Part shown: piece by piece, positions 6,879 to 20,189 of the stretch
How the letters are laid out: each line of letters begins with the position of its first letter
How positions within the stretch are numbered: the first letter of the stretch is position 1
Translations under genes and position numbers: made by a program
Source of the DNA: Acidobacteriota bacterium
GTDB taxonomy: Bacteria > Acidobacteriota > Polarisedimenticolia > Gp22-AA2
Length of the DNA: 33,099 nt
Assembly: GCA_018606725.1 (NCBI GenBank)
Contig: JAGYID010000027.1
Coordinates: forward strand, 1 to 33,099
Direction: 5' to 3'
Notes under the pieces: generated by a model
Seen by the model: only the letters and a program-made list of their open reading frames with translations
What the model was told of the DNA's origin: nothing
Databases searched by the model: none

Positions 6879-9683
6879 GTGCCCGTGCCCGGTTGCCGGC
6901 CTCGCGTGATGGGATGGAGCGCGCTGGTCATCGTTCTCTCGGCGCTCGCGGCGCTCTCCGCCGCCTGCGCCCGGCCTCCGTCCGTGTCGTTCGAGGTCGC
7001 CGTCGCGGGCGGCGAGCCGGCCAGCCTGGCGGTCACCATGGAGCTGCGCGGGGTGCCGCGTGACGGCCTCGTGCTGCGCGGCTTCGCCGACGCGGCGGTG
7101 CTCGGGATCGAGCGGCTCGAGGCGCAGGGGCCCGACGGCGCGGCCATCGAGGCGACCCGGTCGGTCGAGACCGTCCCGATCAACAAGCGCGCCGTCGACA
7201 TTCCCCGGGTCACTCTGCGGGGCCCCCTGCCGGCGACGCTGGTGGTCCGCTATGCGGTCACCCCCGGGAAGCGCGAAGGGGATGCCCACATGGGGTTCAC
7301 CGGTCGCTGTCACGGGTATCTCGGGGCCGACTTCGGCTTCGTCCTGGGGCGCAATTTGTTTCTGCTGCCGGCCGATGCCGAGGCGCTCCGGGACATCACC
7401 GTCCGCTTCGCCCTGCCGGAGGGATGGGCGGCGGCGACGCCGTGGGCCCGGGACGGGGATCGGTTCCGCGCCGGTCTCGACGGCCGCTATGCCGGCGAGC
7501 ACCTGATCGCCGCGGCGGTCGGGCTGGGGCGGTTCCGCGAGCGCAGCCTCGACGCGGGCGGCACGACGGTGCGGCTCGCCTTCGAAGCCGGCATCCCGCC
7601 CGCCCAGGAAGAGGAGACAGCGGCGCGCCTGCGGACGGTCGTCGAGTCGGTGCGTCGTCTGTTCGGGCGCGCCGCCGGTTCGGAGTACGTGGCCGTGGTG
7701 ATGCCGAAGGCGCCCACCGGCGACGACATCGCGGTCGAGGGGTGGGCGACGGGGCAGGGCGGCACGCTGGCGCCGGCCACCGGCAGCCGGCTGACCGCCT
7801 TCGCCGAGAACCTGATCGAGGTCTACACCCGTTTCGCGCCGTACCGCACCGAGATCGGACGCACCTGGAAGTTCTGGACGGTCCGCTCCGACGAGTTCTG
7901 GCTGGTCGACGGCATCAAGGGGCTGTACGCGCCGCGCGCCGTCGCGGCGGCCGGCCTGATCCCGGCCGACGCGGTGATGACCGGCATGGCCGAGGCCTAC
8001 CTGACGTCGCTGGGAGTCACGGGCGTGGAAGACAATCTTGAAGCGCTCTACGCCACGCCCGGCAGCAAGAAGATCGAGCGCGAGGTGCGCGCGCCGTTCG
8101 TCCTGGCGCACGTCGATCACGAGGTGCGCGAGGCGACCGGCGGGCGGGAGAGCCTGGACGACATCGTCCCGAAGTTGTTCGCCGGCCGGCGCGCGCCGTC
8201 ACTTTGGTCGCTGCTGCCGGCCCGCCGGGAGGGCAGCTGGGACGAGTTCAGGGCCCGCTATGTGCGCGGCGCGGAGATGGTGCCGGTGGGGCAGTTCTAC
8301 GCCATGGCGCCGATGGCTCCGAAGCCGGAGCCGCCGGCCGGGCCGCCGGTGAAGCGGCTCGTCGTCCATTACACCGGCGAGACGCATGGTTATCTCGAGA
8401 ACTGCGGCTGCAAGGTCAACCAGGCGGGTGGTGTGGCGCGCCGGGCGACGACCCTCAAGGCGCTGGCGAAAACCGACCCGGGCGCGCTGCTTCTGGACGC
8501 CGGCTCGGCGTTCGTCATGCCGGAGAAGCAGAACAGCCTCGATTTCCTGACCATGCAGGAGCAGTCGCTGTACTTGAAGACCATGGACCTGATGCGCTAC
8601 CAGGCGGCGGCGGTCGGCCTCAGCGAACTCACATTTGGACTCGAGTATTTCCGCCGCCAGACGCAGGGGCTGGCCCTGCCGTACATCGTCGCCAACGTCA
8701 AGGCCGACGGCCGGCAGATCGCGCCGGGCGTCGTCCGGCTGGTCACCGGCGGGGTCCGGGTGGCGGTCATCGGCATCTTCGAGCCGCCGTGGGGGAAGAA
8801 CGCCGGCCGCGTGTACGAGGACCACAGCGGTACGCTGGCCATCGAGGACCCGATCGAGGTCCTGAAGCGCGAGGTCCCCGGCCTGAAGCGCGACGCCGAC
8901 CTGGTGATCGCCCTCGGCCGGATCTCGCCGCAGACGATCCGGCAACTGGCGGGGCAGGTGCCGCAGCTCGACATGGTGATCTCCGGCGACTACCGGGCGC
9001 CGGCCGAGGTGGCCGGGGCGGACGGTCACGTGCACGCCGAGGACGAGTCCGGGTTCGTCGGTCGCCTGCTGGTGGCGTACACGCACCTGACCAACTACGG
9101 CTTCAGCAGCGTGAGCATCGGCCTGGATGGCGACGGGCGCGTCGCCTCCGCCGAGTTCACCGATCGGTGGCTGTACGACGACACCCCCGACGACCCGGTC
9201 GTGCGCGAGCTGCTCAACGACTTCTACGACCGGGTCGGCCGGGAGGCCGCGGCGCGCGAGAGCGTGCCGCCGCTGTTCGCCGACGACCCGGCGCGCCTCA
9301 ACGGCGTCTACGTCGGGGCGCTGAAGTGCGCCGAGTGCCACGCCGAACAGATGGCGCAGTGGAGACGCACCGCGCACGGTGCCGCCTACAAGACGTTGCT
9401 CGACCGGCACCGGCACTTCCAGCCGAAGTGCATCTCCTGCCACGTCGTCGGGTACGGCACGCCGCATGGCTACAAGCTCGGCTCGCCGGAGGCCTCGCTG
9501 GCGAACGTGCAATGCGAGGTGTGCCACGGGCCGGGCGCCGATCACGCCGGGGAGCCGACGGCGCAGAACATAAGAAAGGCGGTCCCGGAGAAGGTCTGCC
9601 TGGAGTGCCACACCCCCGACCATTCGGACCATTTCGTCTACGCCGAACGGCTGCCGAAGGTGAAGCACGACTACTACGACTGA
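6879..9683 (+). CDS. exported fusion: degenerate M61-like peptidase domain + UshA/5'-nucleotidase-like phosphoesterase + cytochrome c554-like tetrahaem domain
   Basis: GTG start with AGGAG upstream; lipobox-like LSAAC; HYTGETHGYLENCGCKVNQAGGVARRATTLK (metallophosphoesterase), C-terminal CAECH (9327), CISCH (9429), CEVCH (9513), CLECH (9597). Confidence 0.85.
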   Translation: MPVPGCRPRVMGWSALVIVLSALAALSAACARPPSVSFEVAVAGGEPASLAVTMELRGVPRDGLVLRGFADAAVLGIERLEAQGPDGAAIEATRSVETVPINKRAVDIPRVTLRGPLPATLVVRYAVTPGKREGDAHMGFTGRCHGYLGADFGFVLGRNLFLLPADAEALRDITVRFALPEGWAAATPWARDGDRFRAGLDGRYAGEHLIAAAVGLGRFRERSLDAGGTTVRLAFEAGIPPAQEEETAARLRTVVESVRRLFGRAAGSEYVAVVMPKAPTGDDIAVEGWATGQGGTLAPATGSRLTAFAENLIEVYTRFAPYRTEIGRTWKFWTVRSDEFWLVDGIKGLYAPRAVAAAGLIPADAVMTGMAEAYLTSLGVTGVEDNLEALYATPGSKKIEREVRAPFVLAHVDHEVREATGGRESLDDIVPKLFAGRRAPSLWSLLPARREGSWDEFRARYVRGAEMVPVGQFYAMAPMAPKPEPPAGPPVKRLVVHYTGETHGYLENCGCKVNQAGGVARRATTLKALAKTDPGALLLDAGSAFVMPEKQNSLDFLTMQEQSLYLKTMDLMRYQAAAVGLSELTFGLEYFRRQTQGLALPYIVANVKADGRQIAPGVVRLVTGGVRVAVIGIFEPPWGKNAGRVYEDHSGTLAIEDPIEVLKREVPGLKRDADLVIALGRISPQTIRQLAGQVPQLDMVISGDYRAPAEVAGADGHVHAEDESGFVGRLLVAYTHLTNYGFSSVSIGLDGDGRVASAEFTDRWLYDDTPDDPVVRELLNDFYDRVGREAAARESVPPLFADDPARLNGVYVGALKCAECHAEQMAQWRRTAHGAAYKTLLDRHRHFQPKCISCHVVGYGTPHGYKLGSPEASLANVQCEVCHGPGADHAGEPTAQNIRKAVPEKVCLECHTPDHSDHFVYAERLPKVKHDYYD

Positions 9684-9703
9684 GTGTCCTGCCGGCCCAT
9701 CCC

Positions 9704-9740
9704 GGACCGGCTCTCACGCCGCCGGTCCCACTCGGACCGG
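9704..9740 (+). repeat. three-arm inverted repeat GGACCGG-N11-CCGGTCC-N5-GGACCGG in 5' UTR
   Basis: GGACCGG at 9704-9710, CCGGTCC at 9722-9728, GGACCGG at 9734-9740, directly upstream of an AAGGAGG Shine-Dalgarno. Confidence 0.6.
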
Positions 9741-9762
9741 CTTTCGCGAAGGAGGCCCGCCC

Positions 9763-10026
9763 GTGCACAGAACCCTGCGTTACGCCGCCCGCGCCCTCGC
9801 CCTGATGCTGTTGATCGCCGCCGTCCACGCGGTGGTCGCGCCGACGCTGCCGGTCAACGATCCGTACATGTCGGCGTTGTCCGACATCACCGCCGGCGCT
9901 GCGATGGCGATCCCGATCAACTGCCCGAACAACTCCTGCGGCGGGAAGAAGGGCTGCCGCTCCGACCACGGCTTCTACTGCACCCTCGGTACGGGCGGCT
10001 CCTGCGCCACCAGCAAGTGCCTGTAG
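9763..10026 (+). CDS. small secreted six-cysteine peptide (87 aa)
   Basis: GTG start 7 nt after AAGGAGG; hydrophobic signal (ALALMLLIAAVHAVVA); Cys-rich C-terminus CPNNSCGGKKGCRSDHGFYCTLGTGGSCATSKCL. Confidence 0.7.
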   Translation: MHRTLRYAARALALMLLIAAVHAVVAPTLPVNDPYMSALSDITAGAAMAIPINCPNNSCGGKKGCRSDHGFYCTLGTGGSCATSKCL

Positions 10027-10048
10027 GAAGGTCAGGTTTGGCGCGCTA

Positions 10049-10077
10049 GGAGCCAGCCCAATACTCGGTCAGGCTCC
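10049..10077. repeat. palindromic repeat copy 1 (ggagccagcccaatactcggtcaggctcc)
   Basis: GGAGCC...GGCTCC terminal inverted repeat; near-identical to copy at 10483-10512. Confidence 0.7.
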
Positions 10078-10470
10078 CAGCGCCAGGATGGCGTTCCACT
10101 CCCGGTCGTCGATCGGCATCACCGACAGCCGGGAGATGCGGACCAGCGGCAGCGATGCGAAGCGGCGGTCGGCCTTGATGGCCGCCAGCGGCACCGGGCG
10201 GGCGAGTTTGGTCTCGGGGATGATGTCGACGGCCGCCAGCTTGCCGCTGCGATCGGCGGGGTCGGGGTAGGGGTCGCCGGCGGCGCGCGCCACGCCGACG
10301 ATCGCCCGCTCGCCACCGGTGTGGTAGTAGAGGATCCGATCGTTCTTGCGGACGGCCTTCAGATGTTTCTGCGCCAGCGGGTTGCGGACCCCGGCCCAGC
10401 GGGTTCGCCCGTCGCGGCGCAGGTCATCGAACGAGTAACTCGACGGCTCTTCCTTGAACAGCCAGTTCAT
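10069..10470 (-). CDS. EVE domain-containing protein
   Basis: MNWLFKEEPSSYSFDDLRRDGRTRWAGVRNPLAQKHLKAVRKNDRILYYHTGGERAIVGVARAAGDPYPDP matches the EVE/thymocyte nuclear protein 1-like pattern. Confidence 0.92.
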   Translation of the reverse strand: MNWLFKEEPSSYSFDDLRRDGRTRWAGVRNPLAQKHLKAVRKNDRILYYHTGGERAIVGVARAAGDPYPDPADRSGKLAAVDIIPETKLARPVPLAAIKADRRFASLPLVRISRLSVMPIDDREWNAILALGA

Positions 10471-10482
10471 CGGTCCTCCGAG

Positions 10483-10512
10483 GGAGCCCGGCCGAATACT
10501 CGGACAGGCTCC
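10483..10512. repeat. palindromic repeat copy 2 (ggagcccggccgaatactcggacaggctcc)
   Basis: Same terminal inverted repeat and core AATACTCGG-CAGGCTCC as copy 1; lies just past the Lhr stop codon. Confidence 0.7.
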
Positions 10513-10515
10513 AGG

Positions 10516-15036
<4,521 letters not shown>

Positions 15037-15133
15037 GGCGGCGATCTTAGCGCAGGACTCGACGCCGGACGCAGGCTCCGAGTTCGCGGTCGTGGGATGG
15101 TATGCTCGCGCGGCGGCGCGGGAGGACGGCGGC

Positions 15134-17827
15134 ATGGGCGAACAGCCGGGGCGTGCGCCCGGGCGGGACAACTTAATCCTCTACATCGATCGCCTGCCGG
15201 CGCACGGCGAACGCGTCGCCTACCGCTGGCGCGAGGGGGTCCGCTGGCGGTCGCGGACCTTCGGCCAGGTGCACCGGCGCGTCTTCGCCTGCGCCGCCCG
15301 CCTCGCCGCCGCCGGCGTTCGCCCCGGCGACCCGGTGCTCATCCAGGGGCCGGACGGCCCCGACTGGGTCGAGGCGCTGCTGGCGACGCTGCGGCTCGGG
15401 GGGGTGGCGGTGCCGCTCGACGTCGGGGCGGCGGCCGAGTTTCGCGCCAAGGTGGCGGCGAAAGTGGGCGGGCGGCTGCTGATCGCGCTGCCCGGCACCG
15501 AGCCGCCGCCGGGGACGGCGCGCCTCGATCTCGGAGCGTGGCCCGAGACCGCCGGCGGCGTGCCGGATGATCCCGCCACCCAGTGGCTCGCGGCCGATCC
15601 GGCGCCCGCCGATCGGGCCGAGGTGATGTTCACTTCCGGCACCACCGGCGAGCCGAAGGGCGTGGTCCTGACGCACGGCAACATCCTTTCCGATTTCGCG
15701 TCGGTGCAGAACGCCTACCTGAAGCGGCAGCGGCTGGTCCGGCTGGCCGGCACGGTGCACTGCATCTCGACGTTGCCGCTGTCTCACATGTTCGGGCAGG
15801 CGATGAACGTCTTCCTGCCGCTGTTCATGGGACTGAGCGTGGTGTTCGCGCCGGCGCGACCGCGCGACGTGATCGAAGCGGCACGCCGGCACGGCGCCTG
15901 GGCGCTGTTCTCGGTGCCGCGCCTCCTCGACCTGCTGGCGGCCGAGGTGCGGCGCAGCCTGCGGGAGCGGGGCCGGCTGGAGGCGTTCGAAGCGCGGGCG
16001 CAGCGGATCGCGACCTGGCCCTTCTACCTTCAAGCGCTGGCCGCCTGGCCGGTCCAGGGAATGTTCGGCTGGCGCTTCCGGCTGATCGTCTCCGGCGGGG
16101 CGGCGCTGCCGGAGCCGGTGCAGCAGTTCTGGGAGCGCTGCGGCACTCTGGTCGTGCAGGGCTACGGCCTGACCGAGACCGCCCCGGTCATCTCGATCTC
16201 CAACCCGTTCGAGCGGCGCGCCGGCAATGTCGGCCGCGCCCTGCACGGACAGGAGATCCGGCTCGGCGAGGGGGGCGAGGTGCTGGTGCGCGGGCCGAAT
16301 GTGACTCCCGGCTATCTGGGCGAGGGTCGGGAGGCGTTCGACGGCGACTGGTTCAGGACCGGCGACGTGGGTGAGATCGACGAGCGTGGCCGGCTGCGGA
16401 TCCGCGGCCGCCTGAAGGACGTCATCGTCACGCCGGAAGGGGAGAACGTCCACCCGATCGACGTCGAGGCGGCCTTCGCCGGATTGCCCGGTGTGCGCGG
16501 CGTCAGCATCATCGGCCTGCCGCTCGAAGGCGGGGAGCGGGTGCACGCCGTGCTGATCCTCGACCGGGGCGCCGACCCGGAGGCGATCGTGACGGCGGCC
16601 AACGAGAAGTTGCTGCCGCGCCAGCGGGTGCGGGGTCACACGACCTGGCCCGACGATGACTTCCCGCGCACCGCCACCGGCAAGGTGCGCAAGCCGCTGC
16701 TGCGCGAGCGGGTTGCGGCGCTGCACGGCGCCGCCGCGGCCACCGGTGCCGGCGCGCCGGCGGCGGCCGGGATCGGCGGCGTCCGCCGGGTGGTGGCCGA
16801 GGTGGCCCGCGTCGAGCCCGGCGCGCTGAAGGAGACCACCAGGCTCGTCGAGGGGCTGGGGCTCGCCAGCCTCGACATGGTCGAGCTGGCGGTGGCGCTC
16901 GAGGAGGAGTTCGGCGTCGCGGTGCAGGAAGACCGGCTGGCGACCGCCACCGTCGGCGATCTGGAGCGGATGATCCGCGATGCCACCTCGCACGCGACCC
17001 CGCTCCCGGGAGGCGCGGCGATGGCCACCGCCGTCCCGGAGACGCCTCCCGTCGTCGAGACACCGGGAGATCGCGAGCCGCCCGAATCCGGGGCGGCCTC
17101 CGCGGCCGCCATCCGCGGCGCGCTCCGGATGCCGCGCTGGGCGCAGCTGTCGCCGGTTCATCTGGTCCGGCGGCTGCTGGAGGAGACCGCCTTCCAGGCG
17201 GTCGTCCACGTCTGGGGTCGCCCGACAGTCGAGGGGCTGGAACATCTCGGGACGGCGGCGCCGCCGTATCTGCTGGTGGCGAACCATCTCGCCTACCTCG
17301 ACACGGGCCTGTTCAAGACCCTGCTGCCGCGCCCGCTGCGCGGTCGCATCGCCGCCGGCATGACCACCCGGTATCACCGGGGCTATTACGGCGAGATCCC
17401 GGCGACCCGCGGGCGCTACGCCATCGAGTGGATGCAGGTCCGGCTGCTGGAATTCCTGTTCAACACCTGGCCGCTGCCGGAATCGACGGGCGTCCGCGCC
17501 AGCCTCGATTACGCTGGCGAGCTGGCCGATGCCGGCTTCTCGCTGCTGATCTTCCCCGAGGGGCGGCACGTCCTGAGCGGCCGGATCGAGCCGTTCCGCA
17601 AAGGGATCGGCATCTTCGCGCGCGAGCTGCGGCTGCCGGTCGTGCCCTGTTTTGTCGAGGGGACGGTGCAGGTGTTCCCCGACGACGCCTGGTGGCCGCG
17701 TTTCGGGCGGACGCGTCTGGTGCTCGGACGGCCGTTCCAGGTCGATGCGGACGCCGACGCGGGCGCGATCACCCGGCAGATCGAGGCGGCGGTGCGGCAG
17801 GTGGCGGAGCGCGCCGCGCGGCGGTAG
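15134..17827 (+). CDS. fusion protein: AMP-dependent acyl ligase + acyl carrier domain + PlsC-type acyltransferase
   Basis: [19 protein letters not shown] and [13 protein letters not shown] (ANL family); [20 protein letters not shown] (phosphopantetheine Ser site); [10 protein letters not shown] and LLIFPEGRH (LPLAT NHx4D / FPEG motifs). Confidence 0.9.
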   Translation: MGEQPGRAPGRDNLILYIDRLPAHGERVAYRWREGVRWRSRTFGQVHRRVFACAARLAAAGVRPGDPVLIQGPDGPDWVEALLATLRLGGVAVPLDVGAAAEFRAKVAAKVGGRLLIALPGTEPPPGTARLDLGAWPETAGGVPDDPATQWLAADPAPADRAEVMFTSGTTGEPKGVVLTHGNILSDFASVQNAYLKRQRLVRLAGTVHCISTLPLSHMFGQAMNVFLPLFMGLSVVFAPARPRDVIEAARRHGAWALFSVPRLLDLLAAEVRRSLRERGRLEAFEARAQRIATWPFYLQALAAWPVQGMFGWRFRLIVSGGAALPEPVQQFWERCGTLVVQGYGLTETAPVISISNPFERRAGNVGRALHGQEIRLGEGGEVLVRGPNVTPGYLGEGREAFDGDWFRTGDVGEIDERGRLRIRGRLKDVIVTPEGENVHPIDVEAAFAGLPGVRGVSIIGLPLEGGERVHAVLILDRGADPEAIVTAANEKLLPRQRVRGHTTWPDDDFPRTATGKVRKPLLRERVAALHGAAAATGAGAPAAAGIGGVRRVVAEVARVEPGALKETTRLVEGLGLASLDMVELAVALEEEFGVAVQEDRLATATVGDLERMIRDATSHATPLPGGAAMATAVPETPPVVETPGDREPPESGAASAAAIRGALRMPRWAQLSPVHLVRRLLEETAFQAVVHVWGRPTVEGLEHLGTAAPPYLLVANHLAYLDTGLFKTLLPRPLRGRIAAGMTTRYHRGYYGEIPATRGRYAIEWMQVRLLEFLFNTWPLPESTGVRASLDYAGELADAGFSLLIFPEGRHVLSGRIEPFRKGIGIFARELRLPVVPCFVEGTVQVFPDDAWWPRFGRTRLVLGRPFQVDADADAGAITRQIEAAVRQVAERAARR

Positions 17828-17842
17828 GATCCCCACCTCACC

Positions 17843-18976
17843 ATGCGCGGCAATGGAATCGCCGGCGCCGTGACGCGGGCGACGGTGGCGATCCTGGCCA
17901 TCGGCCTGGGCGGCGCGTCTTCATCCCCCGACGCCCTTCCGGCGTCGTCGGCCCCGGACGCCCGTCCGGAGTCGTCGGGCCCGGATCATTCGACCGGTGC
18001 ACCGCCGGCCGGGACGGCTCCGCTGCGGGCGCGTCTCGCCATCCCCGACACCACCATCGAGTGCCAGTTCCCCGCCATGCTCGACGGCAGCGTCTCGACC
18101 GGCGCCGTGGTCGCGTGGGACTGGTTCGAGGACTACGGTCGCGGGCGCGAGACGCATCTTGGCAGCGGGCCGATGGTCAACGTCGTGCTGCCGCCCGGTG
18201 AGCACCGGATCACGCTGCAAGTCACCGATGACCGCGGCGCGATCGACACCGACGAAGTGACGCTGACCGCCGCCGACACCGTCGCGCCGGACATCAGCGT
18301 CGAACTGGCGCCGGCGCTCCTGTGGCCGCCGAATCACCGCCTGGTCGACATCCATGCCACGGTGCGGGCCGGCGACGCCTGCGGCTCCGTCCGCATCGCC
18401 CTGCGATCGATCGACAGCGACGAGCCGGACGACGCCCCCGGTCCCGACGACGGGGCGACGGAGGACGACATCCAGGGGGCCGACGGCGGCGCCGAGGACA
18501 TGGTGTTCCAGCTGCGGGCCGAGCGGCGCGCCGGCGGTCAGGGGCGGACCTACGAGGTCACCTACACCGCCACCGACGACGGCGGCAACAGCCATTCGAG
18601 CAGCGCCACGGTCATCGTGCCGCCGGAGATGTACGGCACCGCCGAGCCGATGATGCTGGCGCTGTACGACCACGGATGGGGGACGGTGGTCGCCTGGAGC
18701 CCGGTTCCCGGGGCGCGCGCCTACGACGTGGTCCGCGGCCGTCTCGACGAGTTGAGTGTGCGCGACGACGAGACGGTCGATCTCGGCCGGCTCGACTGCC
18801 TGGCCTCCGGCCTGGCGCGGGCCGACACGGAGGGGTTCGAGGACGCCGCCATCCCGCCGCCCGGCGGGGCGTTCTTCTACCTGGCGCAGTACCGGGGCGA
18901 GGCCGGCGCGAGCGGCTACGGCACCGAAAGCGCCGCCCGGCAGCGGGTGGCAGGCCGCGCCTGCCCGGCGCAGTAG
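17843..18976 (+). CDS. secreted PKD-like / WPPNH-motif protein
   Basis: Signal-like N-terminus; PKD-like WDWFEDYG..GEHRITLQVTDDRGAIDTDEVTLTA; then LLWPPNHRLVDIHATV...DDIQGA..LRAERRAGGQGRTYEVTYTATDDGGN pattern seen in HYR/Ig-like secreted proteins. Confidence 0.75.
   Translation: MRGNGIAGAVTRATVAILAIGLGGASSSPDALPASSAPDARPESSGPDHSTGAPPAGTAPLRARLAIPDTTIECQFPAMLDGSVSTGAVVAWDWFEDYGRGRETHLGSGPMVNVVLPPGEHRITLQVTDDRGAIDTDEVTLTAADTVAPDISVELAPALLWPPNHRLVDIHATVRAGDACGSVRIALRSIDSDEPDDAPGPDDGATEDDIQGADGGAEDMVFQLRAERRAGGQGRTYEVTYTATDDGGNSHSSSATVIVPPEMYGTAEPMMLALYDHGWGTVVAWSPVPGARAYDVVRGRLDELSVRDDETVDLGRLDCLASGLARADTEGFEDAAIPPPGGAFFYLAQYRGEAGASGYGTESAARQRVAGRACPAQ
17926..17985 (+). repeat. degenerate Ser/Pro/Asp linker repeat
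   Basis: SSPDALPASSAPDARPESSGPD; imperfect DNA repetition of ...GACGCCC.TCCGG.GTCGTCGG.CCCGGA. Confidence 0.4.
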
Positions 18977-19032
18977 CGGGCCGCCCCGCCGGGCGGCTGC
19001 CGGCGCCGCCGAAGTCCCGCGGCAGAATTCGA

Positions 19033-19061
19033 TTGACAGTCGCGGTACTTCGCCGTACTCT
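19033..19061 (+). promoter_or_regulatory. sigma70-like promoter for the his leader/operon
   Basis: TTGACA (19033-19038), 17-bp spacer, TACTCT (19056-19061), about 9 nt before the leader-peptide ATG. Confidence 0.65.
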
Positions 19062-19070
19062 CCGGCCGCC

Positions 19071-19181
19071 ATGAGCATGCCGCGTTCCACGATTCGCAAC
19101 ACCGCGCATCACGGCCATCGCCACCACGCCCATCGGTGCGTCCGCGCACCGAGGGAGATGGCCGGCCGCCGCTCACGGTAG
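19071..19181 (+). CDS. his operon leader peptide (candidate attenuator peptide), 36 aa
   Basis: MSMPRSTIRNTAHHGHRHHAHRCVRAPREMAGRRSR; His at codons 13,14,16,18,19,21; lies between a good promoter and hisG. Confidence 0.75.
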   Translation: MSMPRSTIRNTAHHGHRHHAHRCVRAPREMAGRRSR

Positions 19182-19267
19182 TCCCTCCCCTCCGCCCGGA
19201 CGCACACCAACACCGACCCTGAGACTGATCCGTCCGCCCGTCAGGCCGCCGCCTGGCGGCGCCGGCC
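19160..19267 (+). promoter_or_regulatory. candidate alternative RNA structures upstream of hisG
   Basis: GCCGCC (19245-19250)/GGCGGC (19255-19260) hairpin; competing pairing of 19160-19172 (GGCCGGCCGCCGC) with 19256-19267 (GCGGCGCCGGCC), one bulge. Confidence 0.4.
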
Positions 19268-19325
19268 GGTCCCGGTTCCCAAAAAGAGCGGCGACGCGCA
19301 CGCATCACCGAAGAAGGTCGCTCGC

Positions 19326-20189
19326 ATGGCTTCCGTCAATCTCAAGCTGGCCCTGCCGAAGGGCCGGATCACCGACGAGGTGGTCCGGCTCCTGGCCGCG
19401 GCCGGAGTCACGCTCCTCAGCAACGGCCGGTCCTACCGGCCGCGGGCCTCCGACCCCGACATCGAAGTCAAGGCGGTCAAGCCGCAGAACGTGCCACGCC
19501 TCCTCGAGATCGGCGCCCATGACTGCGGCTTCACCGGTCATGACTGGGTGGTCGAGAGCGGCGCCGACGTGGTCGAGGTGTTCGACACCGGGCTCGATCC
19601 GGTCACCCTGGTGGCGGCGGCGCCGGAGGAGACCAGGGACCGCCTCGACGCGCTGGACCGGCCGCTGATCGTCGCCTCCGAATTCGAGACCATCACGCGG
19701 CGCTACATGGAGCGCCGCGGCAGGGCGTACCAGTTCATCCGCACCTTCGGGGCGACCGAGGTCTATCCGCCGGAGGACGCCGACCTGATCCTCGATCTGG
19801 TGGCGACCGGCATCACGCTGCGCCAGAACCACCTGGCGGTGGTCGACGAAGTGCTCGCGTCGTCGACCCGGTTCATCGCCTCGCGGGCGGCGCTCGCCGA
19901 CCCCGGCAAGCAGGAGAAGATCGGCCTCCTGACCACGCTCATGAAGGCGGTGCTCGAGGCGCGCCGGCGGATCCTGCTGGAGATGAACGTGACGTCCGAG
20001 CGGCTGCAAAGGGTCGTCGACGTCCTGCCGGCGATGAAGTCGCCGACCATCCAGGAACTCTACGGTGGCACGGGGTACGCCGTGAAGGCCGCGGTCCTGC
20101 GCGCCGACCTGCCGGACCTCATCGCCCGCCTGCGCGCCGCCGGTGCGACCGATCTGATCGCCTACACGCTCGAGAAGGTGATCCCGTGA
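19326..20189 (+). CDS. hisG: ATP phosphoribosyltransferase (long form)
   Basis: LKLALPKGRITDEVVRLL, DCGFTGHDWVVESGADVVEV, DLILDLVATGITLRQNHL, C-terminal regulatory domain; AAGAAGG upstream of ATG. Confidence 0.96.
   Translation: MASVNLKLALPKGRITDEVVRLLAAAGVTLLSNGRSYRPRASDPDIEVKAVKPQNVPRLLEIGAHDCGFTGHDWVVESGADVVEVFDTGLDPVTLVAAAPEETRDRLDALDRPLIVASEFETITRRYMERRGRAYQFIRTFGATEVYPPEDADLILDLVATGITLRQNHLAVVDEVLASSTRFIASRAALADPGKQEKIGLLTTLMKAVLEARRRILLEMNVTSERLQRVVDVLPAMKSPTIQELYGGTGYAVKAAVLRADLPDLIARLRAAGATDLIAYTLEKVIP

Noticed and set aside
10049-10512. CRISPR array
   Set aside because: Only two repeat copies 434 bp apart with a protein-coding gene between them; no cas genes.
15173-17836. 887-aa minus-strand ORF opposite the acyl ligase fusion
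   Set aside because: Shadow ORF from high GC3 codon usage; no recognisable domain, His/Arg/Gln/Pro-rich, while the plus strand carries clear catalytic motifs.
19245-19290. Classical intrinsic terminator in the his leader
   Set aside because: Hairpin present but followed by GCCGGCCGGTCCCGG...AAAAA, not a T-tract, so I only call a candidate attenuator structure.
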